From the NCBI RefSeq assembly GCF_004519305.1, contig NZ_SOZA01000001.1, forward strand, positions 335,338-399,337: a stretch of DNA of 64,000 bases, in the 5' to 3' direction. This stretch comes from Pseudomonas sp. RIT623. GTDB taxonomy: Bacteria > Pseudomonadota > Gammaproteobacteria > Pseudomonadales > Pseudomonadaceae. Position 1 is the first letter of the stretch. Each line of letters starts with the position of its first letter. Below the pieces are notes generated by a model. It was not told the origin of the DNA and made no database searches. It saw only the letters and a program-made list of their open reading frames with translations. This document shows, in pieces, positions 1 through 9,154 of this stretch. Position numbers and translations under genes: made by a program.

Positions 1-30
1 TCTTCCACCCCCGAAACGATGGTGATTCCA

Positions 31-402
31 ATGACACGACATACGCTGAGCTGGATGGCCCTTTGCGCTGCGCTGGCAGCGCCGGGGGTGGCGTCGGCTC
101 ATCACGCCATGGAGAAGGACGGCATGTGGGTCGACCACGACGGCATGACCCTGTATACCTTCGACAAGGATGCTGGCGGCAAGTCCATGTGCAGTGGCGA
201 GTGCGCCAAGAACTGGCCGCCGCTGATGGTCAAGAAGGACGACGAGGCGCCGAAGGACAAGTGGAGCCACGTCACCCGCGACGATGGATCGATGCAGTGG
301 GCCTACGATGGCAAGCCGCTGTATACCTTCGTCAAGGACAAGAAGGCCGGGGATACCACCGGCGATGGCATGAAGGACGTCTGGCACGTGGCCAAGCCCT
401 GA
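31..402 (+). CDS. secreted COG4315-type repeat protein of unknown function
   Basis: A small exported protein of about 123 residues. An N-terminal hydrophobic stretch ending in Ala-Ser-Ala (about residues 5-22) looks like a Sec signal peptide. The mature part holds two copies of the motif family known as 'secreted repeat of unknown function': one around 'GMTLYTFDKD' followed by a Cys-x3-Cys-x3-W segment (CSGECAKNW), the other around 'GKPLYTFVKDK'. This is the usual arrangement of COG4315 proteins, which are often annotated as lipoproteins although no lipobox is visible here. I chose the ATG at 31 because the hydrophobic core starts right after it; an in-frame ATG at 19 is also possible. Its upstream context is outside the window. 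The molecular function of the family is not known. Confidence 0.8.
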   Translation: MTRHTLSWMALCAALAAPGVASAHHAMEKDGMWVDHDGMTLYTFDKDAGGKSMCSGECAKNWPPLMVKKDDEAPKDKWSHVTRDDGSMQWAYDGKPLYTFVKDKKAGDTTGDGMKDVWHVAKP

Positions 403-420
403 GCCAGTGATGCCCTGTTC

Positions 421-473
421 ACCGGCAAGCCGGCCCCTACAACACCACCCTGTAGGAGCCGGCTTGCCGGCGA
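421..473. repeat. REPIN (inverted pair of REP elements), type A
   Basis: Two inverted copies of the REP core (CCGGCAAGCCGG... and ...CCGGCTTGCCGG) with TGTAGGAG at the inner ends, separated by about 10 bases. It lies between the convergent COG4315 gene and ubiA. It can form a long hairpin and may serve as a bidirectional terminator or mRNA stabiliser. Confidence 0.85.
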
Positions 474-488
474 ACGAGGCCGCCGGCG

Positions 489-1379
489 TCAGCGCAAGGC
501 GTAATCCAGTACCACCCCGATGAAGATCAGCATCCCCGCCCAATGGTTGTGCAGGAATGCCTTGAAGCAGGCGTCGCGGTCCAGCGTGCGCGTCGTCCAG
601 AACTCCCAGGCAAAGCACAGCGCCGCTGCCAGCAGCCCCAGATGGAACCAGCCGCCCAGTTCGAAGCGGTTGCCGGCCAGCAACAGGCAGCCCAGCGACA
701 GCAGTTGCAGGGTCAGGATGATCACCCGGTCGGCCTCGCCAAACAGGATCGCGGTGGATTTCACCCCGATCTTCAGGTCGTCGTCACGGTCGACCATGGC
801 GTAGTAGGTGTCGTAGCCCACCGTCCACAGCAGGTTGGCCAGGTACAGCAGCCAGGCACTGGCCGGCAGCTCGCCGCCAGCAGCGGTGAAGGCCATGGGG
901 ATGCCCCAGGAGTAGGCCGCGCCCAGCACCACCTGTGGGTAGTAGGTGTAGCGCTTCATGAATGGGTAGCAGAACGCCAGGGCCACGGCGCCGAACGACA
1001 GCCAGACGGTGCTGGCGTTGGTGCACAGCACCAGGAGGAAGCTCACCGCCACCAGCAGCGCGAACAACCCCAGGGCCTCGCGCGGCTTGACCCGGCCGCT
1101 GGCCAGTGGTCGGTCGGCGGTGCGCTTGACGTGGCCATCGACCTTGCGGTCGGCGAAATCGTTGATGCAGCAGCCCGCGGCGCGCATCAGCACCACGCCG
1201 AGGGCGAAGATCAGCACGTTTTTCACGCTGGGTGCGCCGTTGCCGGCGATCCACACCGCGACCAGGGTCGGCCACAGCAGCAGGTAGATGCCGATGGGCC
1301 GGTCCATGCGACTGAGCTGGATGAAGTCCCAGGCCCTGGGGTGCAGGCGATTGAGCGACTTGAGCAGGTTCAGGTACAT
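489..1379 (-). CDS. ubiA: 4-hydroxybenzoate polyprenyltransferase UbiA
   Basis: A 296-residue integral membrane prenyltransferase that attaches the polyprenyl tail to 4-hydroxybenzoate, the second step of ubiquinone synthesis. The two Asp-rich Mg/prenyl-diphosphate motifs of the UbiA family are visible: 'NDFADRKVD' (about residues 75-85) and 'DRDDDLKIG' (about 197-205), with multiple hydrophobic helices between them. I start it at the Met of MYLNLLK rather than 30 bases upstream, because that ATG overlaps the TGA of ubiC by one base (TGATG), a typical translational coupling. It lies downstream of ubiC, which supplies its substrate, and is probably co-transcribed with it. Confidence 0.96.
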   Translation of the reverse strand: MYLNLLKSLNRLHPRAWDFIQLSRMDRPIGIYLLLWPTLVAVWIAGNGAPSVKNVLIFALGVVLMRAAGCCINDFADRKVDGHVKRTADRPLASGRVKPREALGLFALLVAVSFLLVLCTNASTVWLSFGAVALAFCYPFMKRYTYYPQVVLGAAYSWGIPMAFTAAGGELPASAWLLYLANLLWTVGYDTYYAMVDRDDDLKIGVKSTAILFGEADRVIILTLQLLSLGCLLLAGNRFELGGWFHLGLLAAALCFAWEFWTTRTLDRDACFKAFLHNHWAGMLIFIGVVLDYALR

Positions 1380-1936
1380 CAGCGGTTCGCCTCCTGGGCC
1401 GCGGCCCACAGGGTCGGCAGGAAGATCTCGGCCACCAGCAGGTCGAGGCCGGCGCGCTCGAAGCGCGAGCGCCGGCCCCAGAGCCCGGCCTGGGCAGCCT
1501 CGGTGGGGAGCCAGGCCTGTGGATAACGGCAGGCCTCGATGGGGTGACGGACGAATGCCTGGTCGCAGAACAGCAGCTCACCGAGCGAGCGGCTGCCCAG
1601 GGTTTCCAGGTCGAGGCCACCGCGCTCCAGGACACTGCGCCCGGCCACGCTGCGGGCGAACACCCACGGCTGGCCATGGCCACGCAGGTACACCTCGCGC
1701 ACCCAGCCTTGCGCGCCAGGCGCCAGGCCCAGGGCCGCGCATTCGTCGTCGCGCAGCGCCTGCCAGCCCTCGAACAGGGGCGTGACGCTGAAGTGGTCAT
1801 GGGAGAGGCGGGTCAGGCGGCGGGTCAGGGAGCCTTCGTCGAACAGCCAGTCCAAAGTCGGCTGGTCGAGCGTGCTCGCCAGCTGTGGATACGGCAGCCA
1901 CGCGACAGCGGCTGCTTGCGGGGTTTCGTACGGCAC
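1379..1936 (-). CDS. ubiC: chorismate lyase UbiC
   Basis: A 185-residue soluble enzyme that removes pyruvate from chorismate to give 4-hydroxybenzoate, the first committed step of ubiquinone synthesis. The sequence matches the UbiC family in length and in conserved blocks such as 'DEGSLTRRL', '[17 protein letters not shown]', 'LGELLF' and 'WGRRSRF'. The reading frame extends about 46 codons upstream without family similarity. I therefore use the GTG at 1936 (product begins VPYETPQAA), which fits the family's N-terminus; this start is an inference. It overlaps ubiA by one base. Confidence 0.93.
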   Translation of the reverse strand: MPYETPQAAAVAWLPYPQLASTLDQPTLDWLFDEGSLTRRLTRLSHDHFSVTPLFEGWQALRDDECAALGLAPGAQGWVREVYLRGHGQPWVFARSVAGRSVLERGGLDLETLGSRSLGELLFCDQAFVRHPIEACRYPQAWLPTEAAQAGLWGRRSRFERAGLDLLVAEIFLPTLWAAAQEANR

Positions 1937-2121
1937 GTCGGTATGCTTGATACAGGCCAGAGAGGCGGCGAGCTTAGCATGTTTGCCCTTGTGGCTTGCA
2001 TCCTGCCAGCAGGGCCAGTAAAAAAGCCCACCAAAGATTGCGCGATGGTCTTGCCGCGGGTTGTCCCGCGCCAACCATCAGCGGCAACGCACTCCCGAGC
2101 CTGACCAAGGAACAGCACCGA

Positions 2122-2289
2122 ATGAAGAAGTGGCAATGTATTGTCTGCGGCCTGATCTACGACGAAGCCGAAGGCTGGCCGGATGACGGCATCGCCCCCG
2201 GCACCCGCTGGGAAGATGTGCCGGAAGATTGGCTGTGCCCCGACTGCGGCGTGGGCAAGAGCGACTTCGAAATGATCGCCATCGGCTGA
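2122..2289 (+). CDS. rubA: rubredoxin
   Basis: A 55-residue rubredoxin, a one-iron electron carrier. The four iron ligands are Cys6 and Cys9 (CIVCG) and Cys39 and Cys42 (CPDCG), and the spacer carries the family's typical '[20 protein letters not shown]'. The ATG at 2122 was chosen because the family starts with MKKW; the frame is open further upstream but does not match. The rubredoxin reductase gene follows 35 bases downstream, so the two form an electron-transfer pair carrying electrons from NADH. The natural partner is not shown here: in other bacteria such pairs serve alkane hydroxylases or oxidative-stress defence, but no alkB is present in this window. Confidence 0.96.
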   Translation: MKKWQCIVCGLIYDEAEGWPDDGIAPGTRWEDVPEDWLCPDCGVGKSDFEMIAIG

Positions 2290-2324
2290 TCGCCCCCTCA
2301 AGTTCTGAAGAAGGAATGCACGAC

Positions 2325-3473
2325 ATGACGTCCCCTGTGGTGATCATTGGCACCGGCCTGGCCGGCTACAACCTGGCGCGCGAGTTTCGCAAGCTCGATG
2401 GCGACACGCCGCTGCTGCTGATCACCGCCGATGACGGTCGCTCGTATTCCAAGCCCATGCTCTCCACCGGCTTTGCCAAGCACAAGGACGCCGACGGCCT
2501 GTGCATGGCCGAGCCTGGCGCCATGGCCGAGCAGCTCAAGGCCGAAATCCGCACCCACACCCGCATCAGCGGCATCGACCCGGGCCACAAGCGCCTGTGG
2601 ATCGGCGAGGAGGCGGTCGAGTACCGTGACCTGGTGCTGGCCTGGGGGGCGCAAACCGTGCAGGTGCCGGTCGAAGGCGATACTGGCGAGTTGATCTTCC
2701 CGATCAACGACCTCGAGGACTATGCCCGTTTTCGCGCAGCGGCCGCCGGCAAGCAGCGGGTGCTGATCCTCGGCGCCGGCCTGATTGGCTGCGAGTTCGC
2801 CAATGACCTGACCTTGGGCGGCCTGCATTGCGAAGTGGTGGCACCGTGCGAGCAGGTCATGCCGACCCTGCTGCATCCTGCGGCGGCCGGCGCTGTGCAG
2901 GCCGGCCTGGAAGGGTTGGGCGTGCGTTTCCACCTGGGGCCGATACTGACCCGTCTGCAGCGGGTCGGCGAAGCGCTCGAGGCGCACCTGTCCGATGGCC
3001 GCGTGATCCCCTGCGACCTGGTGGTGTCGGCCATCGGCCTGCGTCCACGCACCGACCTGGCTGCGGCGGCGGGTTTGCAGGTCAACCGTGGCGTGGTGGT
3101 CGACCGCCAGCTGCGTACCTCCCACGCCAATATCTTCGCCCTGGGCGACTGCGCCGAGGTCGACGGCATCAACCTGCTGTATGTGATGCCCTTGATGACC
3201 TGCGCCCGTGCCCTGGCCCAGACCCTGGCCGGCAACCCAACCACGGTCAGCTACGGGCCGATGCCGGTCACGGTGAAGACCCCGGCTTGTCCCTTGGTGG
3301 TCTCGCCACCGCCTGTCGGCCATGAGGGTACCTGGGTGGTCGAAGGTAGCGGCGCCGATCTGAAAGTGCTCTGCCACGGCGCGGATGGGCAGTTGTTGGG
3401 CTATGCCCTGACCGGTGGCGCGGTCATGGAAAAACTCGCGTTGAATCGGCAGTTGCCGGCCCTTATGGCGTAA
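2325..3473 (+). CDS. rubB: rubredoxin-NAD(+) reductase
   Basis: A 382-residue FAD-dependent pyridine-nucleotide oxidoreductase (AlkT/RubB family) that reduces rubredoxin with NADH. Visible features are the N-terminal FAD-binding '[10 protein letters not shown]' (about residues 8-17), the NAD-binding '[12 protein letters not shown]' (about 150-161), and the C-terminal FAD contact '[10 protein letters not shown]' (about 275). The start is the ATG at 2325, about 10 bases after GAAGAAGGA; an ATG at 2316 sits too close to that ribosome site. It is paired with the rubredoxin gene immediately upstream. AlkT and RubB are the same family, and without an alkane hydroxylase nearby the general housekeeping name is safer. 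Confidence 0.93.
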   Translation: MTSPVVIIGTGLAGYNLAREFRKLDGDTPLLLITADDGRSYSKPMLSTGFAKHKDADGLCMAEPGAMAEQLKAEIRTHTRISGIDPGHKRLWIGEEAVEYRDLVLAWGAQTVQVPVEGDTGELIFPINDLEDYARFRAAAAGKQRVLILGAGLIGCEFANDLTLGGLHCEVVAPCEQVMPTLLHPAAAGAVQAGLEGLGVRFHLGPILTRLQRVGEALEAHLSDGRVIPCDLVVSAIGLRPRTDLAAAAGLQVNRGVVVDRQLRTSHANIFALGDCAEVDGINLLYVMPLMTCARALAQTLAGNPTTVSYGPMPVTVKTPACPLVVSPPPVGHEGTWVVEGSGADLKVLCHGADGQLLGYALTGGAVMEKLALNRQLPALMA

Positions 3474-3572
3474 ATAGCGGGCGTTCTGTCGGAATTATCC
3501 TGTTCTTGCCGCGACAATGGCCGCCCAGATACTGGCGCGGTCCTGGCCGGCATGCCATCCTCACTGACGTCT

Positions 3573-3594
3573 ACCGCAGGCTAGAGCCTGCGGT
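3573..3594. terminator. perfect hairpin between rubB and the HU gene
   Basis: A perfect 9-bp stem (ACCGCAGGC / GCCTGCGGT) with a TAGA loop, about 100 bases after the rubB stop and 68 bases before the HU start. It lacks a clear U tract, so it may be a weak terminator for rubB or a leader hairpin of the HU transcript. Confidence 0.45.
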
Positions 3595-3661
3595 GCCTTG
3601 AGCGCTGCTCTGTTCGGCAGCACGGCATAACAACAAGAAATCCCGTCAAAGAGGCTTCACT

Positions 3662-3958
3662 ATGCGTAAACCAGAACTCGCCGCCGTCATCGCCGAAAAG
3701 GCCGATCTGACCAAGGAAAAGGCCAATATTGTCCTGAACGCGATTCTCGACAGCATCACCGGCGCGCTCGACAAGGACACCGTCACCCTGGTTGGTTTCG
3801 GGACCTTCGAAAAACGCCATCGTGGCGCCCGCACCGGCAAGAACCCCCAGACCGGCGAGCCGGTGAAGATCAAGGCCAGCAATACCGTCGCCTTCAAGCC
3901 AGGCAAGAACCTGCGTGACAGCGTCAACGCTCCGGCCAAGCCTGCCAAGAAAAAGTGA
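3662..3958 (+). CDS. hupA: HU-family nucleoid DNA-binding protein
   Basis: A 98-residue HU protein. It begins MRKPELAAVIAEK and contains the family signature around 'VGFGTFEKRHRGARTGKNPQTG' region, the DNA-embracing arm, followed by 'ASNTVAFKPGKNLRDSV'. A short Lys/Ala/Pro-rich tail (PAKPAKKK) extends past the usual 90 residues of HU. Pseudomonas putida carries several HU paralogues; the neighbourhood next to rubredoxin reductase fits the one usually called hupA (also hupP), but the symbol is by analogy. It bends DNA and organises the nucleoid. A hairpin follows the gene. Confidence 0.95.
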   Translation: MRKPELAAVIAEKADLTKEKANIVLNAILDSITGALDKDTVTLVGFGTFEKRHRGARTGKNPQTGEPVKIKASNTVAFKPGKNLRDSVNAPAKPAKKK

Positions 3959-3974
3959 TTTGCAGGTCATCCTG

Positions 3975-4003
3975 ACGGGCGCCGAGAGGCGCCCGTTGCG
4001 TTT
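3975..4003 (+). terminator. rho-independent-type hairpin after the HU gene
   Basis: A 9-bp perfect GC-rich stem ACGGGCGCC / GGCGCCCGT with a GAGA loop, followed by TGCGTTTC. The tract of T is short, but stem, tetraloop and position 17 bases after the stop fit a terminator. Confidence 0.7.
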
Positions 4004-4091
4004 CTGGTAACCAAATGCGGCGAACTTGCATAAACAGGGCGGGAAACGGATAAACTGCGCGTCTCAGTCATTTTTCATTCGAGGGGCGTTG

Positions 4092-4466
4092 ATGAAGTTT
4101 CGTTTTCTTCTCTGGGCCATGGGCTTGCTGATGGCCAAGGCCAGCCGCAACAACCCGGCGTTCCAGCAGCAGCTGCAGGACAAGGACCTGGTCTTCCAGA
4201 TGCAGACGCTCGACGGCAAGGTTGCCCGGCACTTCATCGTCAAGGACTTGCGCATCACCAGCCAGGGGGGCCTGCACCCGCAGCCGGCGTTCGCCATTGC
4301 CTTCAAGGATGCCGCGTACGGCTTTGCCACGCTGCAGGCGGGCAACAAGCAGCTGGCGTTCATGCAGGGGATTCAGGAGAAGAACATCCAGATCAAGGGT
4401 AATCCGGCGCTGGTGATCTGGTTCCAGGGCTTGATGAAGTACCTGAAACCGAAGAAGAAAGCCTGA
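4092..4466 (+). CDS. conserved small protein, SCP2-like fold suspected
   Basis: A 124-residue protein beginning with a short hydrophobic segment (MKFRFLLWAMGLLMAK) followed by a soluble domain. The pattern 'AFAIAFKDAAYGFATL' with 'IQEKNIQIKGNPALVIWFQGL' resembles the SCP2 sterol-carrier-like proteins that occur next to the HU gene in pseudomonads. Some databases label the homologues 'helicase', but there is no Walker A or helicase motif, so that label should not be used. The start is the ATG at 4092, preceded by GAGGGG; an upstream in-frame start at 4026 is not supported. Function is unknown; a lipid-binding or membrane role is only a guess. Confidence 0.75.
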   Translation: MKFRFLLWAMGLLMAKASRNNPAFQQQLQDKDLVFQMQTLDGKVARHFIVKDLRITSQGGLHPQPAFAIAFKDAAYGFATLQAGNKQLAFMQGIQEKNIQIKGNPALVIWFQGLMKYLKPKKKA

Positions 4467-4482
4467 GATCCTATGTGACGGG

Positions 4483-4545
4483 TTCGCCGGCAAGCCGGCT
4501 CCTACAGGGGTACGCATCTTCTGCAGGAGCCGGCTTGCCGGCGAA
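4483..4545. repeat. REPIN, type A
   Basis: Inverted pair TTCGCCGGCAAGCCGGCTCC...GGAGCCGGCTTGCCGGCGAA with a 13-base spacer, between the small SCP2-like gene and the convergent HDOD gene. Confidence 0.9.
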
Positions 4546-4568
4546 TGGGGCGCCAAGCACCCCTCGAC

Positions 4569-5972
4569 TTAATGCTGCACGTGGAACTGCGACGCCAATT
4601 CGCGCAGCAGCGCTTCGGCCTCCAGCACCTTGTTCACCACTTCTTCGGCCTTGTCGCGGGTCAGCCCCAGGCGCTCGAGCAGGGCATCCGGGATCTCGTC
4701 CTGCGGGCCCGAGCCGATACCCCGCGAGCGCAGCAGGCGCACTGCCAGGCACACCAAGTTGGGGAAGGCCGCATACTCACCATCGTACTCCGGGTCGTGC
4801 TGGAAGCGCAGGGCCGTGGATAGTTCGTCCGGCATGTCCCAAAGCTTCATCAGCCAGGCACCGATCTGTTCGCGGCTGATACCCAGCAGGTGCTGTTCCA
4901 CATAGCTGTGGCACAGGTGCGGGTTGACCTCCAGGTGTCGGCAGATCAGCGAGAAGTGCGGTGGGAAGACGTGGGCCAGTAGCAGGTAGCCGAAGTTGTG
5001 CAGCAGGCCGGCCAGGTAGGTCAGGCCGGCCTCCGGGCGTTCGGCGCGCGGCATGGCGCGGGTCAGGCCCTCGATTATCGCGGCGGTGTAGATAGACTGC
5101 TGCCAGTACGGCGTGGCCTGCTGCGGGTGGTCCTTGGGCAGGCTCAGGGTCTTGCCCAGGGCCAGGCCCAGGGCCAGGTTTATCACCAGGTCGAAGCCCA
5201 GCACGCGCACGATCGCGTCCTCCACCGAGCGAATCTTGCCGGGTGAGGCGTAGTAGGGCGAGGCTGCCCAGCTGACCACCTGCGCGGCCAGGGCGGGGTC
5301 GGTCTCCACCACGCCGGTGATGTCGTCGATGCTGGCGTTGGGGTCGACGCGCAGCTTGATGATTTTCTGCGCGGTGTCGGCCAGCGGTGGGATCTCGATG
5401 GTCTGCTCCAAGCGCTGCTGGATGCGACGGGCGGTGAAGGCCTGGACGGCGCGGATGACTTCCTTGGGCGGGCCGTCCAACTGCTCGAAACTGAGGCGAA
5501 TATCACTGATCGGCTGGCCGAAGGTGCTGGCGCTGGCCTTGGCCAGCATCTTCTTGAAGGCGGTACGGCCGATTTCCAGGAGCAGCCCGGCTTCACCCGA
5601 CTGGATCAACAGGGTCTCGTTGTCCAGCAGGCTCTTCTCGTACTGGCACGGCGAGCTGGTCAGCGCCGGGATGGCGGGCAGGGTCTTGAGGTGATGCTTG
5701 TCGAGCATGTGCTTGAGGCGCGCCAGGGGCACGGCGGTCAGCTTACGGCCGGTCAGCTCTTCAAGGCGCTTGAGGTCCAGCAGCTGACTGTGCGGGAACA
5801 GCACCATCAGTGCGCCGATCTCGTCGTCGAGCAGCACCGCCTGGACCCGCGAGGCGGCTGGCAACCCAGGGTGCTCGGCGACCTCGCGGTAGGTCACGCC
5901 GAGTTTTTCGAGCAACAGCCGGATGACAGACGGTGCGTGTGGGGTTGCGGTATCCAGGGCAACTTCAGTCAT
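4569..5972 (-). CDS. YbaK-like domain plus HDOD domain signalling protein
   Basis: A 467-residue cytoplasmic protein. Residues about 15-145 resemble a YbaK/aminoacyl-tRNA-deacylase-like domain ('GALMVLFPHSQLLDLKRL', 'LEELTGRKLTAVP'). Residues about 190-390 form an HDOD domain ('IPPLADTAQKIIKLRVDP', 'IVGVVETDPALAAQVV', 'YLAGLLHNFGYLLLAHVFP'), a catalytically inert relative of HD phosphohydrolases found in bacterial signalling proteins. No GGDEF, EAL or receiver domain is attached. It is followed by recG on the same strand with about 80 bases between. The exact function is not known; HDOD proteins often act in motility, stress or cell-cycle signalling, and the N-terminal assignment is weaker than the HDOD one. 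Confidence 0.85.
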   Translation of the reverse strand: MTEVALDTATPHAPSVIRLLLEKLGVTYREVAEHPGLPAASRVQAVLLDDEIGALMVLFPHSQLLDLKRLEELTGRKLTAVPLARLKHMLDKHHLKTLPAIPALTSSPCQYEKSLLDNETLLIQSGEAGLLLEIGRTAFKKMLAKASASTFGQPISDIRLSFEQLDGPPKEVIRAVQAFTARRIQQRLEQTIEIPPLADTAQKIIKLRVDPNASIDDITGVVETDPALAAQVVSWAASPYYASPGKIRSVEDAIVRVLGFDLVINLALGLALGKTLSLPKDHPQQATPYWQQSIYTAAIIEGLTRAMPRAERPEAGLTYLAGLLHNFGYLLLAHVFPPHFSLICRHLEVNPHLCHSYVEQHLLGISREQIGAWLMKLWDMPDELSTALRFQHDPEYDGEYAAFPNLVCLAVRLLRSRGIGSGPQDEIPDALLERLGLTRDKAEEVVNKVLEAEALLRELASQFHVQH

Positions 5973-6050
5973 GGTCTGTATCCATTGATTCTTTTAAACG
6001 CGAAGTATAACCAGCCTGACCGGCAAGCTGGATCCATAATGGGACGGGCG

Positions 6051-8129
6051 TCACACCTGGCCATATTGCTGGCCGTGGCGTAGCCAGCGGTCGAGCAGCG
6101 GGCTGACGTGCGCCGGCCAGCGTGCCAGCAGGGCCTGGGCGGCGTCGCGCACGGCCGGCAGCAGGTCGGCGTCGCGCATCAGGTCGGCGACCTTGAACTG
6201 CAGCAAGCCGGTCTGCCGGGTACCGAGCATCTCGCCGGGGCCACGCAGCTCCAGGTCCTTCTCTGCAATGACGAAGCCATCGTTGGTTTCGCGCATGATG
6301 CCCAGGCGCTCGCGACCGATCTGCGACAGTGGCGGATGGTAGAGCAGCACGCAATGGCTCACTGCGCTGCCTCGGCCAACCCGACCGCGCAACTGGTGCA
6401 GTTGGGCCAGGCCCAGGCGCTCGGGGTTCTCGATGATCATCAGGCTGGCATTGGGTACGTCGACGCCGACCTCGATTACCGTGGTAGCCACCAGCAGTTG
6501 CAGCTCGCCAGCCTTGAACTCGGCCATCACCGCCGCTTTTTCCGCAGGCTTCATGCGCCCGTGGATCAGGCCCACGCGCAGTTCGCCCAGGGCGCTGCCC
6601 AGCTCTTCGAAGGTGCTCTCGGCGGCCTGGCAGGTCAGCTCCTCGGATTCTTCGATCAGGGTGCACACCCAGTAGGCCTGACGACCTTCGGCACAGGCGG
6701 CGCGGACTCGCTCGACCACCTCGAAACGACGGCTGTCGGCGACCAGCACGGTGTTCACCGGTGTACGACCGGGCGGCAATTCATCGAGGACCGAGGTGTC
6801 CAGGTCGGCGTAGGCGCTCATGGCCAGGGTGCGTGGGATCGGGGTGGCGGTCATGATCAACTGGTGCGGGCACAGCTGGCCCATGACGCCTTTCTTGCGC
6901 AGGGCCAGGCGCTGCTGCACGCCGAAGCGATGTTGTTCGTCGATGATCGCCAGGGCCAGGTGCTTGAACTGTACTTCTTCCTGGAACAGTGCGTGGGTGC
7001 CGACCACCATTGGCGCGCCGCTGGCGATCTGCTCCAGGGCGCTGGCACGGGCCTTGCCCTTGAGCTTGCCGGCCAGCCAGGCGACCTCGATGCCCAGCGG
7101 TTCGAGCCAGCGCTTGAAGGTGATGAAGTGCTGTTCGGCGAGAATCTCGGTAGGCGCCATCAATGCCACCTGGTAGCCGGCCTCCAAGGCCTGCAGGGCG
7201 GCCAGCGCGGCGACCACGGTCTTGCCCGCGCCGACATCGCCCTGGACCAGGCGCATCATCGGCTCTGGCTGGCTGAGGTCGTAGGCGATCTCGTTGCCGA
7301 CCCGTTGTTGCGCGCCAGTTGGCTTGAAGCCGAGGTTGGCCAGGTACTGCGCCGGCAGGCGGCTGGCCTTGGGCAGCACCGGCGCGCGCAGGCTGCGCAG
7401 GCTTTCGCGCAGGCGCTGTTGGGATAGTTGGTGGGTCAGCAGCTCTTCGAAGGCCAGCCGGTGTTGGGCCCAATGGTGCCCCTCAGCCAACTCGTCGAGG
7501 TCGGCATCGGCCGGCGGGTTGTGCAGGTAGCGGATGGCGTCGCTCAACGGTGCCAACTGATAGTCACGGGCCAGCTCGTCAGGCAGCCAGTCGGGCAGGC
7601 TGCGCGGACCGAGCAGGCCGAGGCTCTGCTGGCACAACAGGCGCAGACGCTGCTGGGTCAGGCCCTCGGTGGTCGGGTAGATCGGCGTCAGGGTCTGTTC
7701 CACCGGCGGTGGCGCTTCGTCGCCGTTGAGCGCGCGGTATTCCGGGTGGTAGATCTCCAGGCCCGAGGCGCCCGGGCGCGCTTCGCCGTAGCAACGCAGG
7801 TGGGTACCGCGCTTGAGGCCTTCCTTCTGCGCGTTGCTGAAGTGGTAGAAGCGCAGGCTCAGCGAGCCGCTGCCGTCGCCCAGGCGTACCACCAGGCTGC
7901 GGCGCTTGCCCATGGTCACGTCGGCGCCGCTGACCACACCCTCGATCACTGCGTCCTGGCCTGGGCGCAACTGGCCGATGGGCACCACCCGGGTGCGGTC
8001 CTGATAGCGCAACGGCAGGTGGAACAGCAGGTCTTGCAGGTTCTCCAGGCCAACCTTGGCGAGTTTTTCCGCCATGGCATCGCCTACGCCCTTGAGCGTG
8101 GTGACCGGGACGTTCGACAGCTCGGTCAT
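6051..8129 (-). CDS. recG: ATP-dependent DNA helicase RecG
   Basis: A 692-residue branch-migration helicase that reverses stalled forks and processes Holliday junctions. After the N-terminal wedge domain (OB-fold region about residues 45-130), the superfamily 2 motor shows Walker A 'GDVGAGKT' (297-304), the DEQH box 'DEQHRFG' (397-403), 'TATPIPRTLA' and, later, 'QLRGRVGRG'. Length equals the family norm. The start at 8129 gives MTELSNVPVT, the typical RecG N-terminus; upstream in-frame codons overlap oxyR and are not used. recG follows oxyR with a 4-base gap, so the two are probably co-transcribed, as seen in other pseudomonads. Confidence 0.97.
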   Translation of the reverse strand: MTELSNVPVTTLKGVGDAMAEKLAKVGLENLQDLLFHLPLRYQDRTRVVPIGQLRPGQDAVIEGVVSGADVTMGKRRSLVVRLGDGSGSLSLRFYHFSNAQKEGLKRGTHLRCYGEARPGASGLEIYHPEYRALNGDEAPPPVEQTLTPIYPTTEGLTQQRLRLLCQQSLGLLGPRSLPDWLPDELARDYQLAPLSDAIRYLHNPPADADLDELAEGHHWAQHRLAFEELLTHQLSQQRLRESLRSLRAPVLPKASRLPAQYLANLGFKPTGAQQRVGNEIAYDLSQPEPMMRLVQGDVGAGKTVVAALAALQALEAGYQVALMAPTEILAEQHFITFKRWLEPLGIEVAWLAGKLKGKARASALEQIASGAPMVVGTHALFQEEVQFKHLALAIIDEQHRFGVQQRLALRKKGVMGQLCPHQLIMTATPIPRTLAMSAYADLDTSVLDELPPGRTPVNTVLVADSRRFEVVERVRAACAEGRQAYWVCTLIEESEELTCQAAESTFEELGSALGELRVGLIHGRMKPAEKAAVMAEFKAGELQLLVATTVIEVGVDVPNASLMIIENPERLGLAQLHQLRGRVGRGSAVSHCVLLYHPPLSQIGRERLGIMRETNDGFVIAEKDLELRGPGEMLGTRQTGLLQFKVADLMRDADLLPAVRDAAQALLARWPAHVSPLLDRWLRHGQQYGQV

Positions 8130-8133
8130 GGGC

Positions 8134-9060
8134 TCAGGCCGGTTGTTCCACGGGCGGCTTGGCCACCGAGCAGAGGCGGATCGAGTCGGCGAGGATCTCG
8201 ATGGCCTTCGGCCGCGGGAAGCTGGCGCGCCAGGCAATGGCGACGGTACGGAATGGTGCGGGCGCGGTCAGTGGGCGCACTTCGATCACCCCCGGGGCGT
8301 AATGATGGCTGTGCACCGCCGACAGCGGCAGGATCGACACGCCCAGGCCCGAGGCGACCATGTGGCGGATGGTTTCCAGCGAGCTGGATTCGACCGTGGT
8401 GTGCTTGGCGCCTTCGCCACCCTTGTTCAGGGTCGGGCAGGCTTCGAGCACCTGGTCGCGGAAACAGTGGCCCTCGCCGAGCAGCAGCAGACTCTTGTCG
8501 TTGAGCAGCGCGGTGTCGATGGTGTCCTTGGCGGTCCACGGGTGGTCGGCCGGCATCAGCGCGCAGAACGGCTCGTCGTACAGCGGCAGGGTCAGCACGT
8601 CGGCCTCGTTGAACGGCAGGGCGATGATCACTGCGTCCAGTTCGCCATTGCGCAGCTTCTCGCGCAGCACGTGGGTGAAGTTTTCCTCGATGTACAGCGG
8701 CATCTGCGGTGCGACCCGGTGCAACTGCGGAATCAGGTGCGGGAACAGGTACGGGCCCACGGTATAGATGGCGCCGACCTTGAGCGGGGCGGTGAGCTGG
8801 TTCTTGCCGGCCTGGGCCAGTTCGCGGATGCCCTGGGCTTGCTCAAGGACCTTCTGCGCCTGGGCGACGATGCTCTCGCCGACCGGGGTCAGGCGCACCG
8901 CGCTCTTGCTGCGCTCGAAGATCAGCACGCCGAGTTCATCCTCGAGCTTCTTCACGCCCACCGACAGAGTCGGCTGGCTGACGTGGCAACGCTCGGCTGC
9001 GTGGCCGAAGTGCTGCTCTTGCGCGAGGGTGACGATGTAGCGGAGTTCGGTGAGGGTCAT
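8134..9060 (-). CDS. oxyR: hydrogen-peroxide-responsive LysR-type regulator OxyR
   Basis: A 308-residue LysR-type regulator. The helix-turn-helix lies at about residues 1-60 ('HFGHAAERCHVSQPTLSVGVKKLE'). The two peroxide-sensing cysteines are present at the classical positions, Cys199 (GEGHCFRD) and Cys208 (LEACPT), which form the regulatory disulfide in E. coli OxyR. It activates catalase and alkyl hydroperoxide reductase genes, none of which lies in this window. recG follows directly, consistent with an oxyR-recG operon coupling oxidant sensing with DNA repair. Confidence 0.97.
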   Translation of the reverse strand: MTLTELRYIVTLAQEQHFGHAAERCHVSQPTLSVGVKKLEDELGVLIFERSKSAVRLTPVGESIVAQAQKVLEQAQGIRELAQAGKNQLTAPLKVGAIYTVGPYLFPHLIPQLHRVAPQMPLYIEENFTHVLREKLRNGELDAVIIALPFNEADVLTLPLYDEPFCALMPADHPWTAKDTIDTALLNDKSLLLLGEGHCFRDQVLEACPTLNKGGEGAKHTTVESSSLETIRHMVASGLGVSILPLSAVHSHHYAPGVIEVRPLTAPAPFRTVAIAWRASFPRPKAIEILADSIRLCSVAKPPVEQPA

Positions 9061-9154
9061 AACGTGCGTCCATGAAGTTGCGGCCCCAGCATAGCGGCTG
9101 CAATCGATAGACGCACGTTATCAGACTTGCCGTTTTGTGACAGAAACAAAAACG

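Noticed and set aside
4092..4466. Helicase identity of the small gene after the HU gene
   Set aside because: It has only 124 residues and no helicase motif; the label probably spread from a database error.
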